Positions 45,512 through 58,188 of a stretch of DNA of 64,000 nt are shown here, piece by piece; position 1 is the first letter of the stretch, and the number at the start of each line of letters is the position of its first letter. A program made the position numbers and the translations under genes. The stretch comes from PFL42 sp963789825 (GTDB taxonomy: Bacteria; Chloroflexota; Anaerolineae; Anaerolineales; E44-bin32): the NCBI GenBank assembly GCA_963789825.1, contig CAWBME010000011.1:124001-188000 (forward strand), read 5' to 3'. A model generated the notes under the pieces. The model was given only the letters and a program-made list of their open reading frames with translations. It was not told the origin of the DNA and ran no database searches.

Positions 45512-48500
45512 CCGGGGAGTTCGCTGCGCGCCTGCGGCGGCTGCGGCAGCCAGATCGTGAACGCCGTGCCCTTGCCGGGCGCGCTCTCCAGCGTGATCCG
45601 GCCGTCATGCCGGCGCAGGATCTCCTGACAGATCGCCAACCCCAGCCCGGTCCCGGGCACGCCCAGCTGCCGGCTGGCCGCGCCACGGAAGAATCGCTCG
45701 AACACCCTCGCCTGCTCTTCCGCCGGGATCCCCGAGCCCGTGTCGGCCACGGTCAGCGTGACCCATGGCGCGCCGTCCACCATCTCCGACTTCGTGGAAA
45801 CGATGATCGCGCCGCCTTCCTGCGTGTAGTTCATGGCGTTCGTCAGTAGGTTGGCGACCACCTGGTTGAGCATGTGTTCATCGACGCTGACCCGTGGCAA
45901 GTCTGCCTGCGGCTCGAATTGCAGCCGGATGACGCGGTCGGCCAACAGCCGCCGGCGATCATCCACCAGGCTGCGAGCCATGCTGTTCAGGTCGACTGGA
46001 CGCGCAGCCATGACGGCCGTCCCGGCGTCCAGCCGCGAGATCGATAGCAGATCCTCGATCAGGTCCACCAGCCGATCGGTCTCGCGGTTCAGAGTCGCCA
46101 TGTAGGCCTGCGCCTTCTCCCCCTCCGCCGTCGCCAGCAGCTCCAGGTACAGGCGGATGTTGGTGAGCGGCGTGCGCAGCTCGTGCGACACATCGGCCAC
46201 AAAGCGCGTCTTGAGTTGATCGGCCTCGCGTGCCGCTTGCAGCGCCTCGGCCAGCTTGGCCGTGCGCTCGGCGACCATGTTCTCCAGCTGCAAGGTGTAC
46301 TGTCGCAGCCGATCGTAGAGCGCGGCGTTCTCGATGGCCACCGAGAGCTGATCGGCGAGCAGGGTCAGCACGCGCAGGTCGCTCTCCGTCAGGCCGCCGC
46401 GCACCGGCAACTCGATATTCAACACCCCGACCACCACCCCGCCCTTGTGCAGCGGAACCGCGATCTCGGACTGCGTGTCCGCCAGAGCGGCATGGTAATC
46501 CGCGTCCGTTGAAACGTCGGGCAGAAAGGCCGGACGGTCGGTCGCCGCCACGCGTCCGACGATCCCGCGCGCGATCGGCATGGTCAGACCGACTTCCTGG
46601 AGCGCCCCTCTCGAAGCCTCAACCCTGAGCTCCTGTCCATCCACCAGCAATAGCTCGGCGCGCGAGTACCCGAGCACGCTGCTCACCTGCTCGATCACTT
46701 CCTGCAGCAGCTGGTGCAGCTCGAGGCGCTGGTTGACCACCTGGCCCACCTGCTGCACGGCGCGTAGCTCGGCCAGGCTACGCTCGACCTGCTCGAAGCG
46801 GCGTGCGTTGAGCAAGGCCAGGCCAAGCTGCTGGCAGATTGCCTGCAGCAGCTCCATCCCGCTCTCGTCGAACACACGATCGCCGAAGATGGTGACCACC
46901 CCCAGCAGCTCACCGCCGGCCAGGATCGGCGCCGCCAGGGCCGAGCCGCCGCCGGCGTCCACCTCTGGGATGTGAGCCCAGCGCTCATCCCCCAGCACGT
47001 CGCGGATCAGCACGGCCTCTCGATGAGCCGCGACCCAGCCCTGCAGCCCCTGACCGGGCGCGGCGTTCAGCAGGCGCTCGAGCTCTTCCCGGCCGAACAC
47101 CGCCAGCTGATGCCCCGCCACGATGCGCAGCCGCCCGCTCTCTTTCTCGTACAGGCACGCCGTGGCCGATTTTCCGCCCAAGTTCTCCGTGATCAGAACC
47201 AGCGCTCGCTGCAGCACGTCCGTCGGGTCGAGCGTGGCCGAGATTTCGCGCATCAGCAGGTACAGCAGCTCTTGCGTGCGGCGCTCGGCATCCATCTGCT
47301 CATACAGCCGAGCGTTGTGCAGGGCAATGGCAACCTGGTCTTCGAGCAGGTCAAGCACCAGCAGGTCCTCAGCACTGAAGTCGTGCGGCCGCTGATAGGC
47401 AACATTCATCACTCCCAGCATCCCATCGCCCATGCGGATCGGAACGGCCACGATAGCGCCGTCCCAATTCCATCCCTCGAAAAGCGGGTGGTCGATGGTG
47501 TGCGAGATGACGATGCGCTCGCGCCGGCGCACGGCGCTGCTGGTGATCCCGTCCGACCGCGGGTGCGCATACGGTTCCTTCTGCTGCACGCCAGACCAGC
47601 GGGCGGCGGCGAAGCGCAGCTCTCCCTCCTCGAGCAGGAAGATATGGGCATCGTCGGCTGCCAGCATTTGCAGCGCCGAAGTGAGAATGGTCTCCAAGAC
47701 CGGTTGCAGCTCGAGCGATGAGGTCATGCGCAGGCTGGCTTCGCGCACCGCCTCCAGGGCAGCGCTGTGGCGACGCTCGCTTTCGAAGGCACGCATGCGG
47801 GCGATAGCCAACGCCACCAGGGTCGCACCCTGCTCGGCCAACGCCACGTCGGCCTTGCGCAGCCGACTCCCGCTGTGGAAGAAGACCTCGGCCGAGCCCA
47901 GCCACTCCGCCCCCGCCATCAGGGGGACCAGCAGCAGGCTGGGCCGGGCTGCGGCGTCCTGGCCGCGCCGAGCCGAGGCCGGCGCTTCCTCCAATTGGAT
48001 CGGATGGCCGAATTGCAGAACCTGCCGCGCCAGCTCGGTGGCGACCTCCGGGGAGATCTCCTCCGCCAAATTCGTGCCGACTCCCGTGGCGGCGGCCAGC
48101 GCCGCTTGCCGCGCTTTCCTTTTCCCAAAGTCGGATGACGCAGCCGTCCGCCGCCACCAGGCTGCACATGCGGTCGGCGAGCGAGTGCAGCAGTTGGTCT
48201 AGATCGGTGGCCAGCAGCGCCGAGTGGGTGATCTCATGCAGCAGAGACAGCTGTTCGAGGCGCCCCTTCCCTTCCTCGAAGGCGCGGGCGCTTTGCAGCA
48301 CAACCGCCGCCTGATTGGCGAACAACTCGAGCAGGTCGATGTCGGCCCGGGTGAAGGGCAGCTCATCCGCCGGGCGGGTCACGTCCAGCACGCCGACCAG
48401 TTGACCCTGCCAGATCATCGGCGCGCCGATCACGGCCGAGAAGGAACCGTCGCCCTCGAAGGCCGACGCCCGATTCTGCCAGGCGTGGTAGTCCGGCACG

Positions 48501-49315
48501 ATCATCGATTCGCGCGCCAGGGCCACTGCCCCGGCCACCCCTTCTCCGAAGGCCAGCTCGCTGTCGGTGTAGTCCCGGCCGATGCCGAGGCTGACAACGC
48601 AGCGCAATCGGCGCCGATCGTTGTCGGCCAGGTAGACCCCCCCACCGGTGCTGCTCAGCAGATCGGCGGCCTTCTCACAGATCAGGCGCAGCAGCGTTGG
48701 CATGTGCCGCTGCGAGATCATCTCGTCGGTCAGCTGGCGGATGACCTCCAACTGCCGCATGCGCAGCAGGTGATGCTGCTCGAGCGTTAGCCGGTGCAAG
48801 CCGTGCGCCAGGTCGTCGGCGGCCGCCTGCAGCACTTCGACCTCAGCCACGTCGAAGGCATCCGCATCATGCGAGTACACCGTCAGTGCTCCAACCAAGT
48901 CCTGCCCGAGGCGCATGGGGATGGCCACCACCGAGGCCAGGCGGTGCTGTCGCAGGTACTCGCGCCAGGCCTGCATCGACGGCGAAGTCTCGACGTCGCG
49001 CACGACCATCGGCGTGCGCTCCCGGACCGCCGTTCCGGTCGGTCCCTTGCCGGTCTCCAGTCCATCCCAGGTGATGTAGATCGAATCGAGATAAGCGGCT
49101 TCCACGCCGGCACGCGCCACGGGCTGCACGATGGCGTCCCCTTCGCGCGCCAGGCCGATCCACGCCAGAGGGTAGTGACGCACGTCGACCAGTAGCTGGC
49201 AGAAGTCGGACATCAGTTGGCGCGGATCGCTGGCGCGCACCATCAGCTGCCGACCGGCGGTCAGCAGCTCTAGCGTTTCGCGCATGCGGGTTGTTGGGTC
49301 AGACAGCTCGCTCAT
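45508..49315 (-). CDS. Multi-GAF sensor histidine kinase of about 1,270 residues (one frame break)
   Basis: This very large cytosolic kinase starts at about 49315 (MSELSDPTTRMRETLELL). Five to six consecutive GAF domains follow; clear ones begin near LASDPRQLMSDFCQLL, LICEKAADLLSSTGGG, the region around the frame break, LETILTSALQMLAADDAH, LQRALVLITENLGGKSA and LLQEVIEQVSSVLGYS. A coiled coil (QYTLQLENMVAERTAKL) leads to HisKA (FVADVSHELRTPLTNIRLYL, phospho-His near 1044) and the ATPase domain (NLLTNAMNYTQEGG, DTGSGIPAEEQ, GTGLGLAICQEIL). The frame breaks near 48118 in a run of A and G. No membrane helix or response regulator is adjacent. Serial GAFs suggest several small-molecule, light or redox inputs. 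Its stop overlaps the stop of the convergent PTA-like gene. Confidence 0.85.
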
Positions 49316-49546
49316 GGGAGGAGCACACTGCCAGCCATTGGATCGAAGACAGTCGTTGGGGGAGGAGCGTGCCGGAGCGTGCAGCCGCTGCCGCGGCACT
49401 GGATCCGCGGCAGCCTAGCGGTGGTACGCGCGCGCACGGAGCGGTTGGTCATGCGGTGGATGGCCAGTTCTGTTGGATTATACTTGTCTTCCTGCGCCGC
49501 GCCGTCGGCGCCTTCCCCACCAACCCGCTACGCGATGGAGTGATGG

Positions 49547-52270
<2,724 letters not shown>

Positions 52271-52342
52271 TCCCGGAGCGCGTTCCGGCGCATCCCCCGC
52301 CGGCGTATACTTCCTCCGACCACCCCCTACCCGGAGGAGCAC

Positions 52343-53479
52343 ATGCCGGCACTGCCCGCCCTCACCGATCTGGATCCCGCACCGCGCATTCTGCTGGGTC
52401 CCGGGCCCAGCATGATCCCGCCGCGTGTGCTGCGCGCGTTGGCCACCCCTGCCACCGGTCACCTGGATCCCGATTTCCTCGCCATCCTCGACGACGTGAG
52501 ACGCCTGCTGCAGTTTGTGTTTCAGACCCAGAACGAGCTGACCCTGGCCGTCCCCGGCACCGGCACCGCCGGTATGGAGGCGGTGCTCAGCAATCTGATC
52601 GAGCCGGGCGATCGAGTGCTTGCCTGCAGCGCCGGCTACTTCGGCGAGCGCCTGGCGGCAATGGCTGAACGCCACGGCGCCGAGGTTGACCGCCTGCAAC
52701 GCGATTGGGGACAGGTCTTCGAAACCGAAGCCATCCGTCAAGCACTGCAGCGCAAGACCTACCGGCTGATGACGCTGGTGCATGCCGAGACCTCGACCGG
52801 CGCCTGGCAGCCAGAGATCCCCGCCATCGCTGAGGCCGCACATCATTCCGGCGCCATGCTGGTGCTGGACGTGGTGACTTCGCTGGGCGGCCTGCCGGTG
52901 GAGATTGATGCCTGGGATGTCGACGCCGCCTACGGCGCCTCGCAGAAGTGTCTCTCGGCGCCCTCCGGGCTGGCGCCGGTCACGCTGGGAGCACGCGCCC
53001 GCCAGGCCATCGCCGCCCGCCGCACCCCGCCGTCGGTCTTCTACCTGGACCTGGAAGGCCTGCAGCGCTATTGGGTCGAGCCACATGTCTATCACCACAC
53101 CTCGCCAATCCAGAACTTCTATGGTCTGCGCGAGGCGCTGCGCCTGGTGCACGAGGAAGGCCTCGAGGCGCGCTTCGACCGGCATCAGCGCCTGGCGCAG
53201 CGCCTGTGGCGCGGGCTCGAGTCTCTCGGGTTGCAGATGCTGATGCCCGAGGCCGTGCGCCTGCCAACGCTCACCACGCCGCGGCTGCCCTCGGGGATCG
53301 ACGATGCTGAAGTACGGGGTCGATTGCGTCAGGAGTTCAACCTCGAGATTGCCGGCGGATTCGGGGCGCTGGCGGGGAAGGTCTGGCGCATCGGGCTGAT
53401 GGGGCATTCCTGCCGAGCGGAGAACGTCGCGCTTCTGCTGGCTGCCCTGCAGGCGACCCTCCAACCCTCAGCCAGCTAG
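52343..53479 (+). CDS. Class V aminotransferase, alanine-glyoxylate/serine-pyruvate type
   Basis: This 378-residue PLP enzyme opens with the AGT family signature LLGPGPSMIPPRVLRAL and GHLDPDFLAILDDV. The phosphate-binding loop is PGTGTAGMEAVLSNL. The cofactor-pairing Asp lies in LVLDVVTSLGGLPV, and the Schiff-base lysine is Lys202 in GASQKCLSAPSG. GKVWRIGLMGHSC ends the family pattern. Members move amino groups between alanine, serine, glyoxylate and pyruvate in photorespiration-like, serine-cycle or glycine metabolism. The ATG at 52343 follows CGGAGGAGC. The exact donor and acceptor cannot be assigned. Confidence 0.92.
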   Translation: MPALPALTDLDPAPRILLGPGPSMIPPRVLRALATPATGHLDPDFLAILDDVRRLLQFVFQTQNELTLAVPGTGTAGMEAVLSNLIEPGDRVLACSAGYFGERLAAMAERHGAEVDRLQRDWGQVFETEAIRQALQRKTYRLMTLVHAETSTGAWQPEIPAIAEAAHHSGAMLVLDVVTSLGGLPVEIDAWDVDAAYGASQKCLSAPSGLAPVTLGARARQAIAARRTPPSVFYLDLEGLQRYWVEPHVYHHTSPIQNFYGLREALRLVHEEGLEARFDRHQRLAQRLWRGLESLGLQMLMPEAVRLPTLTTPRLPSGIDDAEVRGRLRQEFNLEIAGGFGALAGKVWRIGLMGHSCRAENVALLLAALQATLQPSAS

Positions 53480-53615
53480 ACGCCGGCCCACCCGGCGCAT
53501 GCCCCGCGCGCCGCGTGAGCCTCCCACGCCGAGTCCGCCGGCGGAGCGGCGAGCAGCCTACTGTGGACTGGCTCCCTGGTTGTGGAAGTGGGGCAGGCCC
53601 GCCTCGGGCAATGCC

Positions 53616-54461
53616 TCAGCGCAGCGAGGACGGCGAACGCCGGGTGAGGCGCAAAGCGTAGTAGCCCAGGCCGCCGGCCGCCAGCAGCAAGCCGACCCCC
53701 AGGATCCCCAGCACGGTCGGCCGGCTGCCTCCCGCAGCGGCGGAGCCTGCGCCGGCGCCGCTCGCCTGCGCCGCGAACTCGACGTACTTGACCTCGCCGG
53801 CGTTCAGGCGAATCGGCAGATTCATAGCCGTTGTCGGGTTGAACTCCACCGGCACGGCGGCGCTGATGTTGTAGTCGCCGCTCTCCAGGTCGATGAAGCA
53901 GAAACCGATCGGCTCGTCGAAGGCCGTTAGCGCCGTCGTACCGTCGGTGGCATGCTCCACCGTCGTAGCACCGGTCACATCGGTCACGCTCAACTGGCCC
54001 CCGGCGATCGGCTCCTCCCCGGGTTCGTAGCGCGCGTTTCCGTTGCGGTCATGGAACAGCAGGACGCAGATCTCACCGGTGCCGAAGGTCGGGGTCGGTG
54101 TAGGGGGCAGCGGCGTCTGAGTCGGCAGCGTGCTGGGACCTGCCGTCGGACGGGCCGGCCCACCCAAGCCGAGGATCAACTGAGCCCCCGGGCGGAGGAA
54201 GTCGGTCGGCTGCAATCCATTCAGGGCATACAGCTGTTCAAGCGTCAGGCCGGCCACCGCGGCGATCGTCCACGCCGAGTCGCCTTCGCGCACGATGTAG
54301 ATGATGCGTCCGTCCGGCCCGGGAGTGGGCGTGGGAAAGGACCCCTGGGCCACAGGGGCGGCGGCGTCAACATGGCCGGGTACGCCGATCCCGCTGGCAA
54401 CCGCCATTCCCACGACCAGAGCGGCGAAAGCCAGTGAACGAAGAGAACGAGGCCTGTGCAT
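53616..54461 (-). CDS. LysM-domain exported protein with C-terminal membrane anchor
   Basis: This is a 281-residue envelope protein. It has a signal peptide (SLRSLAFAALVVGMAVASGIG) and, after a short Thr/Pro spacer, a LysM domain at about residues 50-100 (YIVREGDSAWTIAAVAGLT, LYALNGLQPTDFLRPGAQLIL) that should bind peptidoglycan. A second Thr/Pro linker precedes a Cna-B/SdrD-like beta domain (CVLLFHDRNGNARYEPGEEPIAGG...FCFIDLESGDYNI). A glycine-rich stretch and one membrane helix (VLGILGVGLLLAAGGLGYYAL) with a basic tail end the protein. It is an anchored wall-associated protein of unknown task. The start at 54461 is chosen because an upstream ATG at 54473 overlaps the probable -10 box. Confidence 0.82.
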   Translation of the reverse strand: MHRPRSLRSLAFAALVVGMAVASGIGVPGHVDAAAPVAQGSFPTPTPGPDGRIIYIVREGDSAWTIAAVAGLTLEQLYALNGLQPTDFLRPGAQLILGLGGPARPTAGPSTLPTQTPLPPTPTPTFGTGEICVLLFHDRNGNARYEPGEEPIAGGQLSVTDVTGATTVEHATDGTTALTAFDEPIGFCFIDLESGDYNISAAVPVEFNPTTAMNLPIRLNAGEVKYVEFAAQASGAGAGSAAAGGSRPTVLGILGVGLLLAAGGLGYYALRLTRRSPSSLR

Positions 54462-54472
54462 GCTACTCTGCA

Positions 54473-54478
54473 TTATAG
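54473..54478 (-). promoter_or_regulatory. Perfect -10 box for the LysM gene
   Basis: TATAAT occurs on the minus strand 11 bases before the chosen ATG, which would give an mRNA with almost no leader. A good -35 at 16-18 bases is not seen (ggcgag at the expected place), so only the -10 is supported. Confidence 0.35.
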
Positions 54479-54552
54479 CCTGAGGCTTTGAGCAACTCGC
54501 CCGAGGACCGGCTGCGGCGCACCCCGGTCGGCGGCCGCAGCCACTTGGCGGG

Positions 54553-54561
54553 TGATATACT
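54553..54561 (+). promoter_or_regulatory. Extended -10 promoter for purA
   Basis: TGATATACT fits the extended -10 pattern TGnTATAAT-like and lies 16 bases before the purA ATG. No -35 is visible, which is normal for extended -10 promoters. It faces away from the LysM -10, so both genes appear to be driven from this 116-base gap. Confidence 0.4.
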
Positions 54562-54577
54562 GCCGCCGGGAGGCGCC

Positions 54578-55871
54578 ATGCCGCTCGATCTGGTGGTCGG
54601 CGCGCAATGGGGCGATGAAGGCAAGGGCCGCATTGTCGACCGACTGGCAGCCGGCGCCGACCTCGTCGCCCGCTGGGGCGGCGGCGACAACGCCGGGCAC
54701 TCGGTTACCGTCGGCAATCAGGTCCACCGCCTGCATCTGATCCCCTCCGGAATCCTGCATCCCCACACCGTGTGCCTGCTCGGGGCGGGGATGGTGATCC
54801 ATCCCGGCCGGCTGGTCGAGGAGATCCGCCAGCTGCAGGCCGCCGGGGTGGACGTTTCCCCCGCCCGGCTCAAGCTCTCTGGCGCAGCCCACATCGTCAC
54901 CCCCGCTCATCTGGCGCTCGACGCGACGCAGGAGGCCGGCCGCGGGGCTGGCCAGCTCGGCACGACCCGGCGCGGCATCGGCCCGGCCTACACCGACAAG
55001 GCGGCCCGTCGCGGGCTGCGCGCCGGCGCCATGCGCTCACCCGAGGAATTCTCCCGGCAGGTGACGGACTCCGTCTCGGGCGCCGCCGCTTCGTTCCCCG
55101 TCGAGCACGCCAGCTTGCTGCCGGAGGCCAGGACCGCCGGGCAGGAGTACGGCCAGCATGCCGACTTCCTGCGCCCCTACCTGGCCGACACCGGACGCCT
55201 GGCCGACGAGGCGCTGACGCAGGGCAAGCTCGTCCTTGGCGAAGGCGCCCAGGGGACGCTGCTCGACCTCGACCACGGCACCTATCCCTATCGTGACCTC
55301 CTCCTGCACCACGACCGCCGGCGCGCTGGCCGGGCTGGGGATTGGCGCGCAGCACCTGCGCCAGGTGATCGGGGTGGTCAAGGCCTTCCAGACCCGCGTC
55401 GGGGCCGGGCCGTTCCCGACCGAGCTGCACGGTGAGATCGCCGACCGCCTGCGCGGCAGCGGTAGTCAGCCATGGGACGAATTCGGCACGACCACCGGTC
55501 GGCCGCGCCGGATTGGATGGCTGGATGGCGTCTTGCTGCGCTACGCCCACCGGATCAACGGCTTCACCGCCCTCGCCCTCACCAAGCTGGACATCCTCAG
55601 CGGCCTCGACCCCCTGTGCCTGTGCACCGAGTATCGCCGCCAGGCGGGCGACGAGACGCCGATTGAAGTGGCGGATCTGGACCGCGCGACGCCGATCTAT
55701 CTCGCGCTCCCCGGCTGGCAGGCCGATCTGCAACAGGCCCGCGCCTGGGAGGAACTGCCTGCGCCGGCGCGCGACTTCGTGCTCGAAGTCGAACGCCAGT
55801 GCGGGGCGCCCATTGGGCTGATCTCGGTGGGACCCGAACGGCAACAGCTCGTTGAGCGAGACCCCCGGTGA
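54578..55871 (+). CDS. purA: Adenylosuccinate synthetase (one frame break)
   Basis: This enzyme of about 430 residues joins IMP and aspartate with GTP in the first committed step to AMP. The ATG at 54578 follows GGGAGG. The P-loop VVGAQWGDEGKGRIVD, the switch GGDNAGHSV with catalytic His, TTRRGIGPAYTDK and EGAQGTLLDLDHGTYP are all present in the first frame. An extra base near 55293 shifts the frame. After it come VTSSCTTTAGALAGLGI, FPTEL, DEFGTTTGRPRRIGWLD and LTKLDILSGL, the normal second half. The stop overlaps the start of the next gene, so the two are coupled. Confidence 0.93.
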
Positions 55872-56686
55872 CCGGGCTTTCGAGCGGCCTGCGGCGACTC
55901 ACGCCCGCCAACCTGCTCTTCCTGCTGCTCAACCTGGCTGGTTTGACGGCCTTCCTCTACCCGTTCTGGGCGCCGGCCCAGCCTATCGCCCCGCAGACCC
56001 GGACTGTGCTGTTGCTGTTCAGCGCTGCCGCCGGGCTGCTCCTGCTGGCAGTCATGGCGGAGGCGCAGGAAGGGCTCACCGTTCACACGGTCGCCCTGCT
56101 CGGCGCATTGGTCGGCCTGAACACCGCCTTGCGCGTGATCGACACCTTGGTGCCGCTGCCCGGGGGATTCACCCCGGTCTTCCTGCTGATCATCCTGATC
56201 GGCTACGTCTTTGGCGCCCGGCTCGGATTCCTGATGGGCGCCCTGACGATGCTGGTGTCCGGGCCGCTGACGCTGGGTGGACTGGGCTTGTGGACTCCCT
56301 ACCAGATGCTGGCCGCCGGCTGGGTGGGCATGGCGGCAGCCTGGCTGCCTCATCCGGCGCGACCGGTGCGCATGCTGGCCCTGTACGGCCTGGGCTGGGG
56401 CTTCCTGTACGGGATGCTGACCAATCTGCACTTCTGGCCGTATATGCTCAACGCGCCCGACCTGGCCTGGGACCCTTCGCTGAGCGCGCTCGAAACGCTG
56501 GCGCGCTACGCCCGCTTCTACCTGGTGACATCACTGGCCTGGGACACGGCTGGCGCCGCAGGCAATCTGATCCTCATGCTAGCGCTCGGGACGCCGCTGC
56601 TGGCGGCGCTGACGCGCTTCAAGCGCCGGGCGCGTGTGATCTGGGAGCCCGAGCCGGCGGCGGAGTATAATCCGCCGACACCCTGA
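55868..56686 (+). CDS. ECF-type transporter S component-like membrane protein
   Basis: This 272-residue protein with about seven hydrophobic helices starts at a GTG that overlaps the purA stop. The segment ALVGLNTALRVIDTLVPLPGGFTPVFLLIILIGYVFGARLGFLMGAL, given here only to mark its place near residues 78-125, has the pattern of vitamin-type ECF substrate-binding components: a helix with Asn/Arg, then GGFTP, then GxxxG helices. Such S components bind a vitamin or nucleobase-like compound and use a shared energising module. No A or T components are in the window. The C-terminal tail is charged and cytosolic. The substrate is unknown. Confidence 0.65.
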   Translation: MTGLSSGLRRLTPANLLFLLLNLAGLTAFLYPFWAPAQPIAPQTRTVLLLFSAAAGLLLLAVMAEAQEGLTVHTVALLGALVGLNTALRVIDTLVPLPGGFTPVFLLIILIGYVFGARLGFLMGALTMLVSGPLTLGGLGLWTPYQMLAAGWVGMAAAWLPHPARPVRMLALYGLGWGFLYGMLTNLHFWPYMLNAPDLAWDPSLSALETLARYARFYLVTSLAWDTAGAAGNLILMLALGTPLLAALTRFKRRARVIWEPEPAAEYNPPTP

Positions 56687-56766
56687 CCCGACGATCGAGA
56701 CACGAACTCGGCCAGGGAGCCGCGCGCTGACGCGGCTCGGCTTCTCCCCAGCGCTCGCGAGGACCT

Positions 56767-58072
56767 GTGTTGTACCGATCCCCGAAACGCCGCCAATTCC
56801 CACGTTGGTCGATCGCCCTGGCGGCGATCATCGGCTTGTTGCTGCTGGTGGTGGCCGTCTACAACCTGCCCCCGGTCGAGGAACGTCTCGCCTGGCGCAT
56901 CTCCGAGCTGCGCGCCCGAATCAAGTACGCCATCTCGCCGCCGGAAGAGGCGGTCTTCACCCCGAATGCAACGCTGGCGGCGGTGGTGCAGGCGACGATG
57001 TCGGCCATGGCAGCCACGCCCTCGGCGACGCCCGATGCTCCGACCTCGACGCCGGCGGCCAGTGCCACGCCGACCCTGGTGCCCACGCCGCTGCCGGCCT
57101 CCGCGCGGCTGAGCGGCATTCGGCATGAATACGAGAAGTGGAACAACTGCGGTCCGGCGACGCTTTCGATGGCCCTGTCCTATTGGGACTGGGAGGGCGA
57201 CCAGGTTCCGATCGCCGCTTTCGTCAAACCCAATCCGCGCGACAAGAACGTCATGCCGTACGAGCTCGAGGCGTTCGTCGAGTCCGAGACCGATCTTGAG
57301 ATGGTCGTCCGCTACGGCGGGACGCTCGAGCTGGCCAAGCGCTTCCTGGCCGCCGGCTACCCCTTCATGGTCGAGAAGGGCTACGACTTCCCAGGCGAGG
57401 GCAAGGGCTGGATGGGCCACTACCAGCTGCTCGTGGGCTATGACGACGAGCAGCAGCGCTTCACCGCCTACGATTCCTATACCGGCGGCCCCAACCTGCC
57501 CGTATCCTACGAACAGCTCGAAGAGAACTGGCGCGCCTTCAACTACACCTTCCTGGTCCCCTACCCGGCCGACCAGGAGGAGCAAGTGCTGGCGCTGCTC
57601 GGCGACTATGCCGATGAGCAGACCAGCTTGCAGATCGCGGCACAGCAGGCCTCGGATGAGATCTATTCTCTCACCGGCCGCGACCAGCTCTTCGCCTGGT
57701 TCAATCGCGGAACCAGCCTATACCAGTTGGCGGACTACAGCGGGGCAGCGGCGGCCTACGATGAGTACTTCCGGCTGGTTGAGGCGACCGACCCGGAGTT
57801 GCGCCCCTGGAGAATGCTCTGGTACCAGACCGGGCCGTACTTCGCCTACTACTTCACCGGGCGCCTGGCCGAGGCCATGAATCTGGCCACGGTGACGCTG
57901 GTGGCCGCCAACGAGCCGGCCCTCGAGGAGAGCTGGTATTGGCGCGCGCGCGCCCGCGCCGACACCGGGGACACTGGCCGGCGCGATCGAGGACCTGCGC
58001 ACCAGCCTCGCCTGGCATCCGGGCTTCGCGCCTAGCCTCTCGCTCCTACAGGCCCTTGGCGCCACGCCCTGA
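56767..58072 (+). CDS. Membrane-anchored C39-like cysteine peptidase with TPR-like tail (late frame break)
   Basis: This is a protein of about 435 residues with a GTG start. An N-terminal membrane helix (WSIALAAIIGLLLLVVAVYNL) is followed by a long Thr/Ala/Pro linker. The papain-like C39 domain has Cys128 in WNNCGPATLSMALSYW, His217 in GHYQLLVGYDD and Asp near 236 in AYDSYTGG. The C-terminal 130 residues form TPR-like helices (FAWFNRGTSLYQLADYSGAAAAYDEYF). The frame breaks near 57965; the corrected tail is LAGAIEDLRTSLAWHPGFAP and the stop is at 58070-58072. The enzyme would face outside the cell. C39 relatives trim leader peptides or act on wall peptides; the substrate here is unknown. Confidence 0.75.
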
Positions 58073-58188
58073 GTGGCCTGCATGGCTTGGAGCCCAGCCG
58101 CGATGCCCTCGTCGCTGGCTGCCCCCCGGCGCGCCCCTGCTCCCGGTTGCGCAGTTGACAGCCTCGACACGCTGACCTCGCATAGCGC

